From Clostridia bacterium (GTDB lineage: Bacteria; Bacillota; Clostridia; Oscillospirales; CAG-272), in contig JAFYLR010000045.1 of NCBI GenBank assembly GCA_017550115.1, forward strand, positions 1-33,851: 33,851 nucleotides of DNA, given 5' to 3'. Under the pieces are notes generated by a model. It saw nothing but the letters and a program-made list of their open reading frames with translations. It had not been told where the DNA came from and ran no database searches. Both the position numbers and the translations under genes were made by a program. This document shows, in pieces, positions 7,995 through 17,054 of the stretch. Numbering within the stretch: position 1 is the first letter of the stretch; each line of letters starts with the position of its first letter.

Positions 7995-9392
7995 TTAAAA
8001 TTCAAGTGCTTTTTCGATATAAGCCTTAAGCTCTCCGACAGGAATACGAACCTGCTCCATCGTATCTCTGTCACGAACCGTAACACAGCCGTCAGTCTCG
8101 GATTCAAAGTCGTAAGTTATGCAGAAAGGAGTACCTATCTCGTCCTCACGGCGATATCTCTTACCAATCGAGCCTGTTTCATCAAAATCAACCATAAAAT
8201 ACTTCGAAAGCTCTTCATAAACTTCCGATGCTTTATCTGAGAGCTTCTTTGAAAGAGGAAGTACCGCAGCCTTAAAGGGTGCAAGTGCAGGATGCAGATG
8301 AAGTACTGTACGAACGTCATTCTTTTCTGCATCAATAACCTCTTCATCATATGCGTCAACCAAGAAAGCAAGAGCAACACGGTCGGCGCCAAGCGAAGGC
8401 TCTATAACGTAAGGAACGTAATGCTCGTTGGTTTCGGGATCAAAATACGTCATATCCTTGCCGCTATGCTTTGCATGCTGAGAAAGGTCATAATCGGTAC
8501 GGTCAGCAACACCCCAAAGCTCGCCCCAACCAAACGGGAACAAAAATTCAAAGTCTGTCGTAGCCTTAGAATAGAAGCAAAGCTCGTCTTTGTCATGGTC
8601 ACGCAAACGAAGATTTTCGTCCTTCATACCAAGATCAAGCAAGAATTTATGGCAATAATCCTTCCAATAAGTGAACCACTCAAGGTCTGTGCCGGGTTTG
8701 CAGAAGAATTCAAGCTCCATCTGCTCAAACTCACGGGTACGGAAGACAAAGTTTCCGGGAGTGATCTCGTTTCTGAAAGATTTACCTATCTGTGCAACGC
8801 CGAAAGGCAGCTTTTTTCTTGTGGAACGCTGAACTGCGGGGAAATTGACGAAAATTCCCTGTGCTGTTTCGGGACGCAGATAAACTGTGCTCGAATTGCT
8901 TTCTGTTACGCCTATGAAAGTCTTAAACATAAGATTAAACTTCTTTATATCGGTAAAATCCTTACCACCGCAGTCGGGACAGCATATTCCCTTGTCCTTT
9001 ATAAATTCGGACATCTGCTCAAAGCTCCAAGCGGCAGGATTATCGTCTGTGCCATGCTCAAAAGCATATTCTTCTATAAGCTTATCAGCTCTGTGACGTG
9101 CATGACAGCCCTTGCAGTCCATCAATGGATCGGAAAATCCGCCAACGTGGCCCGATGCTACCCAAGCCTCAGGATTCATTATAATGGCACTGTCAAGACC
9201 TACGTTATATTTTGATTCCTGAACGAACTTCTTCCACCAAGCTTTTTTTACGTTGTTCTTGAATTCAACGCCGAGAGGGCCGTAGTCCCAAGAGTTTGCA
9301 AGTCCGCCGTATATCTCTGAGCCAGGGAAAATTATACCTCTTGTCTTGCACAGAGCAACGATTTTATCCATTGTCTTTTCTGAATTATTCAT
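7995..9392 (-). CDS. glyQS: Glycine--tRNA ligase, single-chain alpha2 type
   Basis: Class II synthetase that charges tRNA-Gly. At 465 residues it is the homodimeric form shared by many Firmicutes, archaea and eukaryotes, not the alpha2beta2 E. coli form. Visible landmarks are the N-terminal [23 protein letters not shown] segment, class II motif 1 around [13 protein letters not shown], motif 2 [21 protein letters not shown], and motif 3 around [13 protein letters not shown]. The C-terminal anticodon-binding domain starts near [13 protein letters not shown] cysteine cluster ([10 protein letters not shown], and CCPDCGG) suggests a zinc-binding insertion. The Shine-Dalgarno is AGGAG. Only 36 bp separate it from the upstream LCP-like gene, so co-transcription is likely and there is no room for a separate T-box leader. 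Confidence 0.96.
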   Translation of the reverse strand: MNNSEKTMDKIVALCKTRGIIFPGSEIYGGLANSWDYGPLGVEFKNNVKKAWWKKFVQESKYNVGLDSAIIMNPEAWVASGHVGGFSDPLMDCKGCHARHRADKLIEEYAFEHGTDDNPAAWSFEQMSEFIKDKGICCPDCGGKDFTDIKKFNLMFKTFIGVTESNSSTVYLRPETAQGIFVNFPAVQRSTRKKLPFGVAQIGKSFRNEITPGNFVFRTREFEQMELEFFCKPGTDLEWFTYWKDYCHKFLLDLGMKDENLRLRDHDKDELCFYSKATTDFEFLFPFGWGELWGVADRTDYDLSQHAKHSGKDMTYFDPETNEHYVPYVIEPSLGADRVALAFLVDAYDEEVIDAEKNDVRTVLHLHPALAPFKAAVLPLSKKLSDKASEVYEELSKYFMVDFDETGSIGKRYRREDEIGTPFCITYDFESETDGCVTVRDRDTMEQVRIPVGELKAYIEKALEF

Positions 9393-9428
9393 TTTTTTAC
9401 TCCTATATATATCTTTTGATTTTTTATT

Positions 9429-10448
9429 TTAGTTTGGTCGCTTGTAAACTGCGAGCGTATTGCGACAAGCATTCAGATTGGGAATAAAGCAAAGCCTGTC
9501 ATCAATAGTTGAATATTTCCCCGTAAGCTCAAGCGTGACTGCCTCAAAATCGGGATAAGAATAAATAAGATCGAGATTGGAATTGAGATCAGATGCTGTG
9601 AAATTGGTAACTATCATCGACTCTATATTTTTCAAAATGCCTACAGCCTTTGTCTTATAAAGAGTCACCGTCATTTTTTTCAAAAGTGCTTTTGCAAGAT
9701 CAATCGTAGTCTTCGCACGAGAACTGTTAGTATCTTCATATGAATTGAAGCGAAGCACCTCAAGCGCCGTTTTGCCATCAAGCGTTTGACGTCCGGCAGT
9801 AATGTTTATATGTAGAGCACCTTTATTGTCATCGTATTTCATGTCACACGGGACATTAAAAGTAAGCCCTCCAAGCTCATCTATAATTTCGGGGAAGGTC
9901 TGAAGACTCAACACGGCATAGCGATCTATCGGGAGTCCTACAAGATCACGAACTGTATCAATGAAACTGAAAAGCCCCTCGTCCTCATAGATGTCAGATA
10001 GGCATTTGGTTGAGCCGGAGCGTTCTATGAGAGTACCCGGACTTATCGAAGTAAAAGCAAATTCTTCTCTTTCCTTGCTCACACAAACAAGAAGAATCGC
10101 GTCGGCTGAAATTCTGCGATAGGAGCCGTCGGTAACAAGTTCGCCCGGAAGCTCATTCGTATCATAAGCAGCAAGTCCCGAAACCGTCGTCGGATCGTAA
10201 TATTTATAAAAAAGTTCCGGAGCATAGTCAAGCCCTATAAAAAGCATATTAAAAGAATTACCGTCAAGCTCAACTAAAGGATTATTGTTGTTGCCATTAT
10301 CAACAAAATCGTCATTACCGTTCTGCCCAAAACTTTGTCCCTGACCAAGATCTCCGAGAAGCATATTTATAACCAAGAACGCTATCACACCAAAAATGAC
10401 AAGCGAAATTATAAACGTCAGAAAAAAGTTTTTGATGTTTGAAAGCAA
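9429..10448 (-). CDS. LCP (LytR-CpsA-Psr) family protein with a divergent active site
   Basis: A membrane-anchored protein of 339 residues. One N-terminal transmembrane helix (about 8-32) is followed by a Gly/Asn-rich linker (33-60) and an LCP-like extracellular domain (about 65-265). LCP proteins transfer wall teichoic acid or capsule polymers from a lipid carrier to peptidoglycan. The fold-defining segments are recognisable: RISADAILLVCV (112-123), LPIDRYAVLSLQTFPEIIDELGG and AGRQTLDGKTALEVLRF. However, the usual PRDT is SPGT here (residues 136-139), and the second Arg of the RYR motif is Asn235. I place the start at the TTG at 10448, because GGAGG lies eight bases upstream; an upstream TTG at 10463 would overlap the Shine-Dalgarno. 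The phosphotransferase function is therefore uncertain. Confidence 0.8.
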   Translation of the reverse strand: MLSNIKNFFLTFIISLVIFGVIAFLVINMLLGDLGQGQSFGQNGNDDFVDNGNNNNPLVELDGNSFNMLFIGLDYAPELFYKYYDPTTVSGLAAYDTNELPGELVTDGSYRRISADAILLVCVSKEREEFAFTSISPGTLIERSGSTKCLSDIYEDEGLFSFIDTVRDLVGLPIDRYAVLSLQTFPEIIDELGGLTFNVPCDMKYDDNKGALHINITAGRQTLDGKTALEVLRFNSYEDTNSSRAKTTIDLAKALLKKMTVTLYKTKAVGILKNIESMIVTNFTASDLNSNLDLIYSYPDFEAVTLELTGKYSTIDDRLCFIPNLNACRNTLAVYKRPN

Positions 10449-10481
10449 GCCTTTCACCTCCAATTAAATAACATCTTTTAC

Positions 10482-10510
10482 ATTATATATCAAACTATAC
10501 AATTTTTCAA
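10482..10510 (-). promoter_or_regulatory. Predicted sigma-A promoter of LCP-like gene and glyQS
   Basis: On the minus strand, TTGAAA (10505-10510) and TATAAT (10482-10487) are 17 bp apart. The Shine-Dalgarno and TTG start of the LCP-like gene follow within 35 bp. Confidence 0.75.
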
Positions 10511-10812
10511 GAGGATAAACATATTTTTAACACTTTTCTTACTTATTCGAAGTTAGAACGCATCTAAAATAAACTTCCCCTATCGAATATATCGGCAAAA
10601 CACGTTTTCGCAAGCCAAAAACAGTACAAACGGAGTATTTTGAACAATATCAAAATGACCGCCCTTGAATTTGTATTAGATGTATATTTCCGTTGCATTT
10701 AGATTTCGGTCTAATTCTCGAATAATATCTAACACTTCCATTTCATTTGCTTGAAATCTAACAAGTTTTTTTGATTAATATATGACAATCAGAACTTTTG
10801 GAGAATTATCTC
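10511..10812. other. Non-coding intergenic region with repeated TTAGAT hexamers
   Basis: About 300 bases between two divergent promoters, with no credible reading frame on either strand. The only pattern seen is a cluster of the hexamer TTAGAT and its complement: TTAGAT at 10676-10681 and 10699-10704, TCTAAT at 10110-10115 of the same block (absolute 10710-10715), and ATCTAA at 10727-10732 and 10756-10761. A weak hairpin (CTTG, 8-base loop, CAAG) followed by seven T residues ends the block at about 10772. Function is unknown; a binding-site array or a small RNA are both possible. Confidence 0.35.
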
Positions 10813-10841
10813 TTGAAAAAACGAACGATTCAATATATAAT
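10813..10841 (+). promoter_or_regulatory. Predicted sigma-A promoter of the TRIC-family gene
   Basis: TTGAAA (10813-10818) and a perfect TATAAT (10836-10841) are exactly 17 bp apart. The predicted start, about 10848, is 39 bases before the preferred start codon. Confidence 0.75.
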
Positions 10842-10886
10842 GGTTAATAAGCATCAATTAAATATATGAAAAAGGATTTTTCACCT

Positions 10887-11537
10887 ATGGAATTTTCAAA
10901 TTATTTTTTTGCTTCTACCGAAATTATAGGAATAATTTCAGCGTCTATATCGGGTTGTATCATCGCACGTAAATGTAAATTCGATCTTTTCGGAATTATG
11001 TTATGTGCAATTCTTTCCTCTCTCGGAGGCGGTATAATTCGCGATATTCTTATCGGTGCGCTTCCTCCTCGCTCGTTCTACAATTATATATATCCTCTTT
11101 CCTCGGTTATAACGTCTCTTACTGTTTTTACAATATTTAAAATACTGAAAAACAAAATACCGTTAAGACAAGATCTTATGCGTATGTTATTCCTTATTTT
11201 CGACGCTATCGGACTTGCCTCATTTTCAATAAGCGGAGTTCAGATTGGTTTAGAGTCCGGATATGGTAACAACGGATACCTTTGTATCATATTGGGAATG
11301 ACAACTGCGGTCGGCGGAGGAATAATCCGTGATGTCATAACAGCACACGTGCCCCTTGTTTTGCGAGAAGAGATTTATGCAACCGCTTCTCTGCTCGGCT
11401 CCGCCATCTATTATTTCGCTATAAAGCTCGGAGTAAATCAAGCTTTATCCTTATACGTTTCTATGTTTCTAATTATTCTGATACGTTTACTTTCAATACG
11501 TTACAAATGGCACCTGCCGAAAGGCGACGAAGAATAA
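10887..11537 (+). CDS. TRIC/UPF0126-family membrane protein
   Basis: A 216-residue integral membrane protein of the UPF0126 (YicG/YadS) family, bacterial relatives of the trimeric intracellular cation channels. The family duplication is clear: LSSLGGGIIRDILIGALPP in the first half and TAVGGGIIRDVITAHVPLVL in the second, each preceded by a hydrophobic helix, with about seven membrane segments in all. I prefer the ATG at 10887, because AAGGA lies ten bases upstream; an in-frame ATG at 10866 would add seven residues but has no Shine-Dalgarno and lies only about 18 bases from the predicted transcript start. The ion or solute carried in bacteria is not established; glycine uptake has been suggested for some members. 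It is a single-gene unit. Confidence 0.88.
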   Translation: MEFSNYFFASTEIIGIISASISGCIIARKCKFDLFGIMLCAILSSLGGGIIRDILIGALPPRSFYNYIYPLSSVITSLTVFTIFKILKNKIPLRQDLMRMLFLIFDAIGLASFSISGVQIGLESGYGNNGYLCIILGMTTAVGGGIIRDVITAHVPLVLREEIYATASLLGSAIYYFAIKLGVNQALSLYVSMFLIILIRLLSIRYKWHLPKGDEE

Positions 11538-11543
11538 AAACAA

Positions 11544-11584
11544 AACATCCCCCAATCGTGTTATCATCACGATTGGGGGATGTT
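11544..11584. terminator. Intrinsic terminator, mainly for the leftward ppa transcript
   Basis: A perfect 17-bp stem (11544-11560 with 11568-11584) has a 7-base loop. Read leftward it is followed by a T-rich tail; read rightward the tail is only weakly T-rich. It separates the convergent TRIC-family gene and ppa. Confidence 0.85.
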
Positions 11585-11597
11585 CATACATTTATTA

Positions 11598-12134
11598 TCA
11601 TTTAGTGTCCGAAAACTTATTTTTGTATCCTTCAATGCACTCTTTTATTATCTCGCACGCTTCTTCGCGTCCAAAAAGTGATTTAACCGCCGTTTGTTTG
11701 TTTTCCAACTGTTTATACACGCTGAAAAAGTGCATCATCTCATCAAAAATATGATGTGGCAGATCATCTATCGACGTTATGCCGTTATAGCTGGGGTCGG
11801 AAAAAGGAACGGCAATTATCTTATCGTCAAGTGCACCTCCATCGGTCATTCTCATAACACCTATCGGATGAACTCGCATAAGCGTCATCGGCAATATCGG
11901 CTCGGAACATAGAACAAGAACGTCGAGCGGGTCTTTATCATCGGCGTAAGTCCTTGGTATAAAACCATAATTTGCGGGATAATGAGTTGATGTATAAAGA
12001 ATTCTATCAAGCATAAGGAAACCCGTTTCCTTATCAAGCTCGTATTTACATCTGCTTCCCTTTGATATCTCTATAACGGCCGTAAAATCCTCGGGGGTTA
12101 TTCTTTCGGGACTTATATTGTGCCAGATATTCAT
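11598..12134 (-). CDS. ppa: Inorganic pyrophosphatase, family I
   Basis: Soluble magnesium-dependent enzyme that hydrolyses PPi to two phosphates and so drives biosynthetic reactions forward. The 178 residues are typical of family I. The substrate and metal residues are in recognisable segments: [38 protein letters not shown] (which includes the PROSITE pattern D-x-D-P-L-D-V), and the basic C-terminal [14 protein letters not shown]. It is the last gene of the leftward cluster, starting 20 bp after obg. Many Clostridia rely on membrane or family II pyrophosphatases, so a family I enzyme is mildly notable. Confidence 0.95.
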   Translation of the reverse strand: MNIWHNISPERITPEDFTAVIEISKGSRCKYELDKETGFLMLDRILYTSTHYPANYGFIPRTYADDKDPLDVLVLCSEPILPMTLMRVHPIGVMRMTDGGALDDKIIAVPFSDPSYNGITSIDDLPHHIFDEMMHFFSVYKQLENKQTAVKSLFGREEACEIIKECIEGYKNKFSDTK

Positions 12135-12154
12135 TTAGCAACCTCGCTTAATAA

Positions 12155-13435
12155 TTATTTTATAAAATCAAACTCAAAATCGTATATTGATACAGTATCT
12201 CCGTCCTTTGCGCCATGCTCTTCAAGGAGCTTTATTACCCCGCCCTTGATAAGCACCTTTTGGAAGTAGCTGAGCGACTCGTAATCATCAAAATTTATCT
12301 GTCCTAACAAATTGAAGAGCCATTCGCCCTCGACTATAAAAGTATCGTTCTCTCGGCGAACAGTCGTAACTCTGCCGGCATCCGATTTTGCGTATTCGTC
12401 CTCGGGAATGTAATCACTCTCGTAAATGGTAAGAGGTGGCAACAGCTTCAATCTCTCGGAGACACGTCTGACAAGCTCCGAAAGATTCTCGCCCGTAACC
12501 GCAGAAACGTATATCATCTCCCACTCGTTATCGTCAACGAACTTCTCAAACGCTTCAATATCAACATATTCCTCATTGAGCATATCGGTCTTGTTTGCAA
12601 CGATAATTTGGGGACGCGTCGCAAGCTCAGGACTGTAACGCTCAAGCTCACTGTTTATCCTCTTTATATCCTCGATGGCATCTCTTCCCTCCACTTGAGA
12701 GATATCTACAACGTGAAGCAAAAGTCTGCATCTCTCAACATGTCGAAGAAAAGCGTGTCCAAGACCTGCACCTTCCGCCGCCCCCTCAATAAGACCGGGA
12801 ATGTCAGCGGCAACAAAACCACTCTCGTCCCCTGTCTTTACAACGCCGAGATTGGGAGAAAGCGTTGTAAAATGATAGTCCGCTATCTTAGGCTTTGCTG
12901 CACTTATGCGAGACAGGAGCGAAGACTTTCCTACATTCGGGAAACCGATAAGTCCCACGTCGGCAAGCATCTTCAGCTCAAGAAGTACTTCCTTCTCCTC
13001 TCCCTGCGTACCGTTTTTTGCGAACATCGGAACCTGTCTTGTAGGCGTTGCAAAATGCTTGTTTCCCCAACCGCCTCTGCCGCCTTTACAGCAGATAAAA
13101 GGTCCGCAGTCCGACATATCCTTTATTATCTTTCCCGTTTGCACGTCTTTTATGAGCGTTCCGGGAGGAACGAGTATCTCAAGGTCTTCACCGTTCGCGC
13201 CGTGAAATTTTGCACCCGAACCGTTTCCGCCATTTTGAGCTACGAACTTTCTCTTATAGCGAAATGCGAGAAGCGTGTTTGAACCTTCGTCGATTCTGAA
13301 AACAATGTTTCCGCCGTTTCCGCCGTCACCGCCATCAGGGCCGCCCTTAGCGACATATTTTTCACGTCTGAAGGAGACCGCACCGTGACCGCCATTTCCC
13401 GCTTTCAAATATATTTTAATGTTATCAACAAACAT
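12155..13435 (-). CDS. obg: GTPase Obg (ribosome assembly)
   Basis: Essential GTPase needed for large-subunit assembly and linked to the stringent response. The 426 residues hold three domains in order. First is the glycine-rich Obg fold (about 1-158, with repeated GGxGG stretches). Next is the G domain, with G1 GFPNVGKS at 164-171, the switch segment DIPGLIEGAAEGAGLGHAFLRH, and NKTD near 280. Last is a C-terminal OCT domain (about 345-426), which is present in Gram-positive Obg proteins and absent from E. coli ObgE. It begins 15 bp after the der stop and ends 20 bp before ppa, so it is part of one operon. The usual partners rplU and rpmA are not adjacent here. Confidence 0.97.
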   Translation of the reverse strand: MFVDNIKIYLKAGNGGHGAVSFRREKYVAKGGPDGGDGGNGGNIVFRIDEGSNTLLAFRYKRKFVAQNGGNGSGAKFHGANGEDLEILVPPGTLIKDVQTGKIIKDMSDCGPFICCKGGRGGWGNKHFATPTRQVPMFAKNGTQGEEKEVLLELKMLADVGLIGFPNVGKSSLLSRISAAKPKIADYHFTTLSPNLGVVKTGDESGFVAADIPGLIEGAAEGAGLGHAFLRHVERCRLLLHVVDISQVEGRDAIEDIKRINSELERYSPELATRPQIIVANKTDMLNEEYVDIEAFEKFVDDNEWEMIYVSAVTGENLSELVRRVSERLKLLPPLTIYESDYIPEDEYAKSDAGRVTTVRRENDTFIVEGEWLFNLLGQINFDDYESLSYFQKVLIKGGVIKLLEEHGAKDGDTVSIYDFEFDFIK

Positions 13436-13450
13436 AAACTCTCTCCGTCC

Positions 13451-14779
13451 TTAAGCATCCTCGCCCTTTTGCCTTATTATAAGTCTTATGGGCGTTCCCT
13501 TGAATCCGAATGTGTTTCTGAGGCAATTTTCTATATATCTTTGGTAAGAAAAATGGAAAAGCTCAACGTTGTTACAGAAAATAACGAAAGTTGGAGGAGC
13601 GCTCGAAACCTGCGTCATATAGTAAATCTTAAGGCGTCTTCCCTTGTCTGACGGAGGCTGGGTACGTATCATAGCATCCCCCAGAACATCGTTCAGCATA
13701 CCTGTAGATATTCTCGTAACCGTTTGATTATACACATATTTTATCTGTTCAAAAAGCTTAACCACTCTCTGTCCGGTTTTTGCCGAAACGAACATAATTG
13801 GAGCATACGTCATATAGGAAAGTGCATCATAAACCTCGTCACTTACCTGCTTTACCGTAGAATTTTCTTTTTCTACCGCATCCCATTTGTTCATAACTAT
13901 AATAGACGCTTTTCCAGCCTCATGAGCAATACCGGCAATTTTCTCGTCCTGCTCACTTATACCCTTTTCAGCATCTATCATAATAAGGCAAACGTCAGCT
14001 CTCTCAACAGCCATATGAGCACGCAAAACGCTGTATTTTTCTATCTTGTTGTCAATTTTCGACTGACGGCGAATACCGGCAGTATCAATAAAAGTAAACT
14101 TACCGAACTCGTTCTCGACCTGCGTATCGACCGCATCTCTCGTTGTTCCCGCAATGCTCGAGACGATAAGACGCTCAGAACCTACGATTTTATTGATAAT
14201 AGAAGATTTCCCCGCATTGGGCTTACCTATAACAGCAACCTTTATCGAATCATCCTCTTCCTCTTCCCAATCACTCTCGGGCAAAGCAGAAAGACAAGCG
14301 TCAAGCAAATCACCGCTTCCGCTTCCGTGTATAGATGAAACTGCTATCGGGTCACAAGCAAAGCCAAGCTCGTAAAACTCATAAAATTCGTATGGCAAAT
14401 TGCCTATAGAATCGCACTTGTTTATACAAGGCACTATAGGTTTACCGCTCTTTTTGAGCATAACGGCAATCTCTTTATCATCGGCAACAAGTCCAACTCT
14501 GACGTCACACATAAAAATAATAACGTCGGCAGTCTCAATGGCAATCTCGGCCTGCATCTTCATCTGACTGAGTATTATATCATCAGTCTTCGGCTCAATG
14601 CCTCCCGTATCGATAATGACAAGCTTTTTGCCCTGCCATTCGGTCTCACCGTAAATACGGTCTCGAGTAACGCCGGGGGTATCTTCAACGATAGAACGAC
14701 GTTCTCCTATGAGTTTATTAAAAAGTGTGCTTTTGCCGACGTTCGGTCTGCCGACAATAGCTATAACAGGTTTTGACAT
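13451..14779 (-). CDS. der: Ribosome-associated double GTPase Der (EngA)
   Basis: GTPase with two tandem G domains, required for 50S subunit maturation. The 442 residues are typical. The first G domain has GRPNVGKS at about 9-16, DTPGVTRDR and NKCD; the second has GKPNAGKS near 186, DTAGIRRQ and NKWD. The last 90 residues form the KH-like domain (RISTGMLNDVLGDA through FCNNVELFHFSYQRYIENCLR). It is preceded, after 34 bp, by the lipoprotein gene and by the DUF512 radical-SAM gene, the neighbour seen beside der in many Clostridia. Confidence 0.97.
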   Translation of the reverse strand: MSKPVIAIVGRPNVGKSTLFNKLIGERRSIVEDTPGVTRDRIYGETEWQGKKLVIIDTGGIEPKTDDIILSQMKMQAEIAIETADVIIFMCDVRVGLVADDKEIAVMLKKSGKPIVPCINKCDSIGNLPYEFYEFYELGFACDPIAVSSIHGSGSGDLLDACLSALPESDWEEEEDDSIKVAVIGKPNAGKSSIINKIVGSERLIVSSIAGTTRDAVDTQVENEFGKFTFIDTAGIRRQSKIDNKIEKYSVLRAHMAVERADVCLIMIDAEKGISEQDEKIAGIAHEAGKASIIVMNKWDAVEKENSTVKQVSDEVYDALSYMTYAPIMFVSAKTGQRVVKLFEQIKYVYNQTVTRISTGMLNDVLGDAMIRTQPPSDKGRRLKIYYMTQVSSAPPTFVIFCNNVELFHFSYQRYIENCLRNTFGFKGTPIRLIIRQKGEDA

Positions 14780-14813
14780 ATCAAAAATCTCTTTCTAAAG
14801 TCTCTTTATTTTG

Positions 14814-15617
14814 TTAATCAGCACTTACAGGATTAACGTTCAAATATTGGGCAACATTTTCTATCGGGCAAGAAAATCCCGCGCTCGACTGAAGTGCCGC
14901 TACCAAGTCTATGCAGATGACAAATTCATCGGGGGTAAAATAAACGTTCGGGTAGCTTGCGTAATCACTCTTATATTGAAGGATCATATCCTCATAGTTT
15001 GTCTGTGAAAGCAGATCCTCCATTCCATACACCATAGAAAAATCTCCCAACAAAAACATCGAGGCAATAGAATTGAAATCAGCAAAGATCTCGTCTTCAT
15101 CTATTATCTCGCCACTCTCAAGCGAAATATTTACCGTATAAACAGGACATTCGGGATATTCGGATACCGACGTCATAGAATAAACGGTATTTTTTACAGA
15201 CATAAAGGAATTTGAAAGAAATGTCACCTCAACGTTACTTACTTCATAATTAAAGAGCGTATCCTCAATTATGTAAATATCAACGTCGGGAACGTTAAGA
15301 ACAAACTGCTTCTCTGCAACAGAGCGGAAGGATGCATTTATGCTGTCCTGAAGAGCAGAATCGCTCATGCCCGAAATCTCGGGGTATCTTAACACCTTTG
15401 TGCTCTTTCTTCCGTCCTCTGTTTCATGAACAACAACGATCTCTTCCTTTATGCTAAAAGTATAATCGTTCTCCGGCACAATGGAAGTATCAATATCATC
15501 GCCTGTACTGTCATTTGTTCCCGTATCATTATCTCCTTTGTTATTTGAAGAACATGATACGATCGTCAAAAGCATAGCCAAAGCCAACAAAACAACAAAA
15601 ATTTTTCTCATTTTCAT
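14814..15617 (-). CDS. Putative lipoprotein with DUF3298/RsiV-like domain
   Basis: A 267-residue secreted lipoprotein of unknown function. Residues 1-21 form a lipoprotein signal peptide ending in the lipobox IVSC (Cys22), followed by a Ser/Asn/Asp/Thr-rich linker to about residue 50. The rest resembles the extracellular DUF4163/DUF3298 pair found in RsiV and PdaC: a SIKEEIVVVHETEDGRKS beta region, a middle SGMSDSALQDSINASFRSVAEK helix, and a C-terminal VYFTPDEFVICIDLVAALQ segment. The start at 15617 follows GGAGG by five bases; a frame extension of eight codons upstream lacks a ribosome site. A short hairpin (CCGC, 5-base loop, GCGG; 15633-15645) lies just before the Shine-Dalgarno and could influence its use. 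No enzymatic residues are recognised. Confidence 0.75.
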   Translation of the reverse strand: MKMRKIFVVLLALAMLLTIVSCSSNNKGDNDTGTNDSTGDDIDTSIVPENDYTFSIKEEIVVVHETEDGRKSTKVLRYPEISGMSDSALQDSINASFRSVAEKQFVLNVPDVDIYIIEDTLFNYEVSNVEVTFLSNSFMSVKNTVYSMTSVSEYPECPVYTVNISLESGEIIDEDEIFADFNSIASMFLLGDFSMVYGMEDLLSQTNYEDMILQYKSDYASYPNVYFTPDEFVICIDLVAALQSSAGFSCPIENVAQYLNVNPVSAD

Positions 15618-15688
15618 ATTTACCTCCAAAGTCCGCTTCAAGCGGTATTTTTTATTTATAAAATTAAATTAGATCTGTAAAAAGCTGA

Positions 15689-17014
15689 TTATATTCCGAG
15701 TATTGCCCGTATAAATCCGTCCCCGCTATCGCTCGACGGCTTTACCAAAACGCCAAGCTTTTCGGAAAGCTCGGTAGGGGTCATATCATCAAGAAATACA
15801 TCTTCATCCGCCTTTAGGGTATTTGCCGGTATCAAAAGCTCATCTCCAAGCTCGCGTCCCATAAGCTGCTCAAGCATGTCCGTCCCTGTCAGAAGCCCCG
15901 ACACCGTGATGCTTTCGCCAAAATAATTGTTGATTATTTTATAAACACGAACCTGAAGTCTGCCGTCTGTTGCATCGGAAACTTCTTTTGAGAGAGAAGA
16001 AATACATTCGTATGCCGCCTCCCCAGTCACGACCGAAACAGTACGTCCATAAGGATATTTTTCCAAAAATCTGTCAAGATATTCGCCAAAATCCTCAAGT
16101 TCCCACAAAACCTCGGTTTTAAGGGACGTGATCATTCCGACACCGTTTTCGATCTGGGAATACCCCTCGTAATACTCGTCTTCGGGCAAAGGTCTTTCTG
16201 CTCTTAAGTAAAACTCATCGGAGCAAAAGAAAATTCTCGAGCCGTATTCCTTAAGGCATTCAGACGCAAAGGATTCAACCTCGTCTATTACATCACAGCT
16301 CTCCTCACGTGAAAAAGCAGAGAGCGGATATAGCTTTTCTCTGAACTTTGTGAGTCCCGCCGGAACTATAGAGCAACTGACAAGAGCCGGTGACAATTTT
16401 GCTAAGTCCCTCATTGTTCTCTTAAGCTCCTCGCCATCGTTTATACCGCGACAAAGCACTATTTGAGTGCAAAGCGAAATACCTGCCTCCGCCAACCTGT
16501 CAAGATAAGAAAGGACCTCCCCCGCACGTTTATTATGCATCATCTCAACTCTAAGAGTAGGATTTGTCGTATGCACCGAAATATTAACGGGTGAAATGCG
16601 CATCTTTATTATGCGTTCAATATCATGATCACAAAGATTTGTAAGAGTTATATAGTTTCCATGAAGAAAAGAAAGTCTTGAATCATCGTCCTTGAAATAA
16701 AGAGTCTTTCTCATTCCCTTTGGCAACTGATCTATAAAGCAGAAAACGCACTTATTCTCGCAAGAGTGCTTCCTGTCCATAAGAGGTCGCTCGAATTCAA
16801 GTCCGATGTCCTCATACTCCCCTTTTTTCAGAGTGACGGAATATTCGTCTCCGTCCCTAAGAAGCCTGAGCACAACCTGCTCGTTTGTCAGATAAAACCT
16901 ATAATCAAGCACGTCATTTATTTCATTACCGTCTGCCGAAAGAAGCAAATCAAGGGGCTTTATTCCCGCTTTTTCCGCAAGACTTTCAGGCAAAACATCA
17001 GTTATTTCTACCAT
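15689..17014 (-). CDS. DUF512 family radical-SAM-like protein with PDZ domain
   Basis: A 441-residue protein of the conserved DUF512 family; its function is not established. A PDZ-like segment (about 1-65, with SLAEKAGIKPLDLLLSADG) is followed by a CxxxCxxC radical-SAM-type cluster motif (Cys85, Cys89, Cys92, in CENKCVFCFIDQ). A partial TIM-barrel region comes next, and the DUF512 domain fills about residues 210-410. The family is common in Clostridia and cyanobacteria and is often beside der, as here. The ATG at 17014 is chosen because GGAG lies seven bases upstream; an ATG four codons earlier overlaps that ribosome site. It has its own strong promoter inside the end of ogg. Confidence 0.88.
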   Translation of the reverse strand: MVEITDVLPESLAEKAGIKPLDLLLSADGNEINDVLDYRFYLTNEQVVLRLLRDGDEYSVTLKKGEYEDIGLEFERPLMDRKHSCENKCVFCFIDQLPKGMRKTLYFKDDDSRLSFLHGNYITLTNLCDHDIERIIKMRISPVNISVHTTNPTLRVEMMHNKRAGEVLSYLDRLAEAGISLCTQIVLCRGINDGEELKRTMRDLAKLSPALVSCSIVPAGLTKFREKLYPLSAFSREESCDVIDEVESFASECLKEYGSRIFFCSDEFYLRAERPLPEDEYYEGYSQIENGVGMITSLKTEVLWELEDFGEYLDRFLEKYPYGRTVSVVTGEAAYECISSLSKEVSDATDGRLQVRVYKIINNYFGESITVSGLLTGTDMLEQLMGRELGDELLIPANTLKADEDVFLDDMTPTELSEKLGVLVKPSSDSGDGFIRAILGI

Positions 17015-17054
17015 GATGTTCTCCATTTAATTCATATGCTTACTGTAATATTAT

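Noticed and set aside
8292..9215. A 307-codon open frame on the plus strand
   Set aside because: It lies entirely antisense to glyQS, encodes no recognisable domain and has no ribosome site; it is a shadow of the codon pattern of glyQS.
9393..9428. T-box leader for glyQS
   Set aside because: Only 36 bp separate glyQS from the upstream gene, too short for a T-box, and no T-box sequence was seen.
12608..13282. A 224-codon open frame on the plus strand within obg
   Set aside because: Antisense to a strongly conserved gene, with a low-complexity, family-less translation and no promoter or ribosome site.
13724..14338. A 204-codon open frame on the plus strand within der
   Set aside because: Also a shadow of the opposite-strand gene; no domain or initiation signal.
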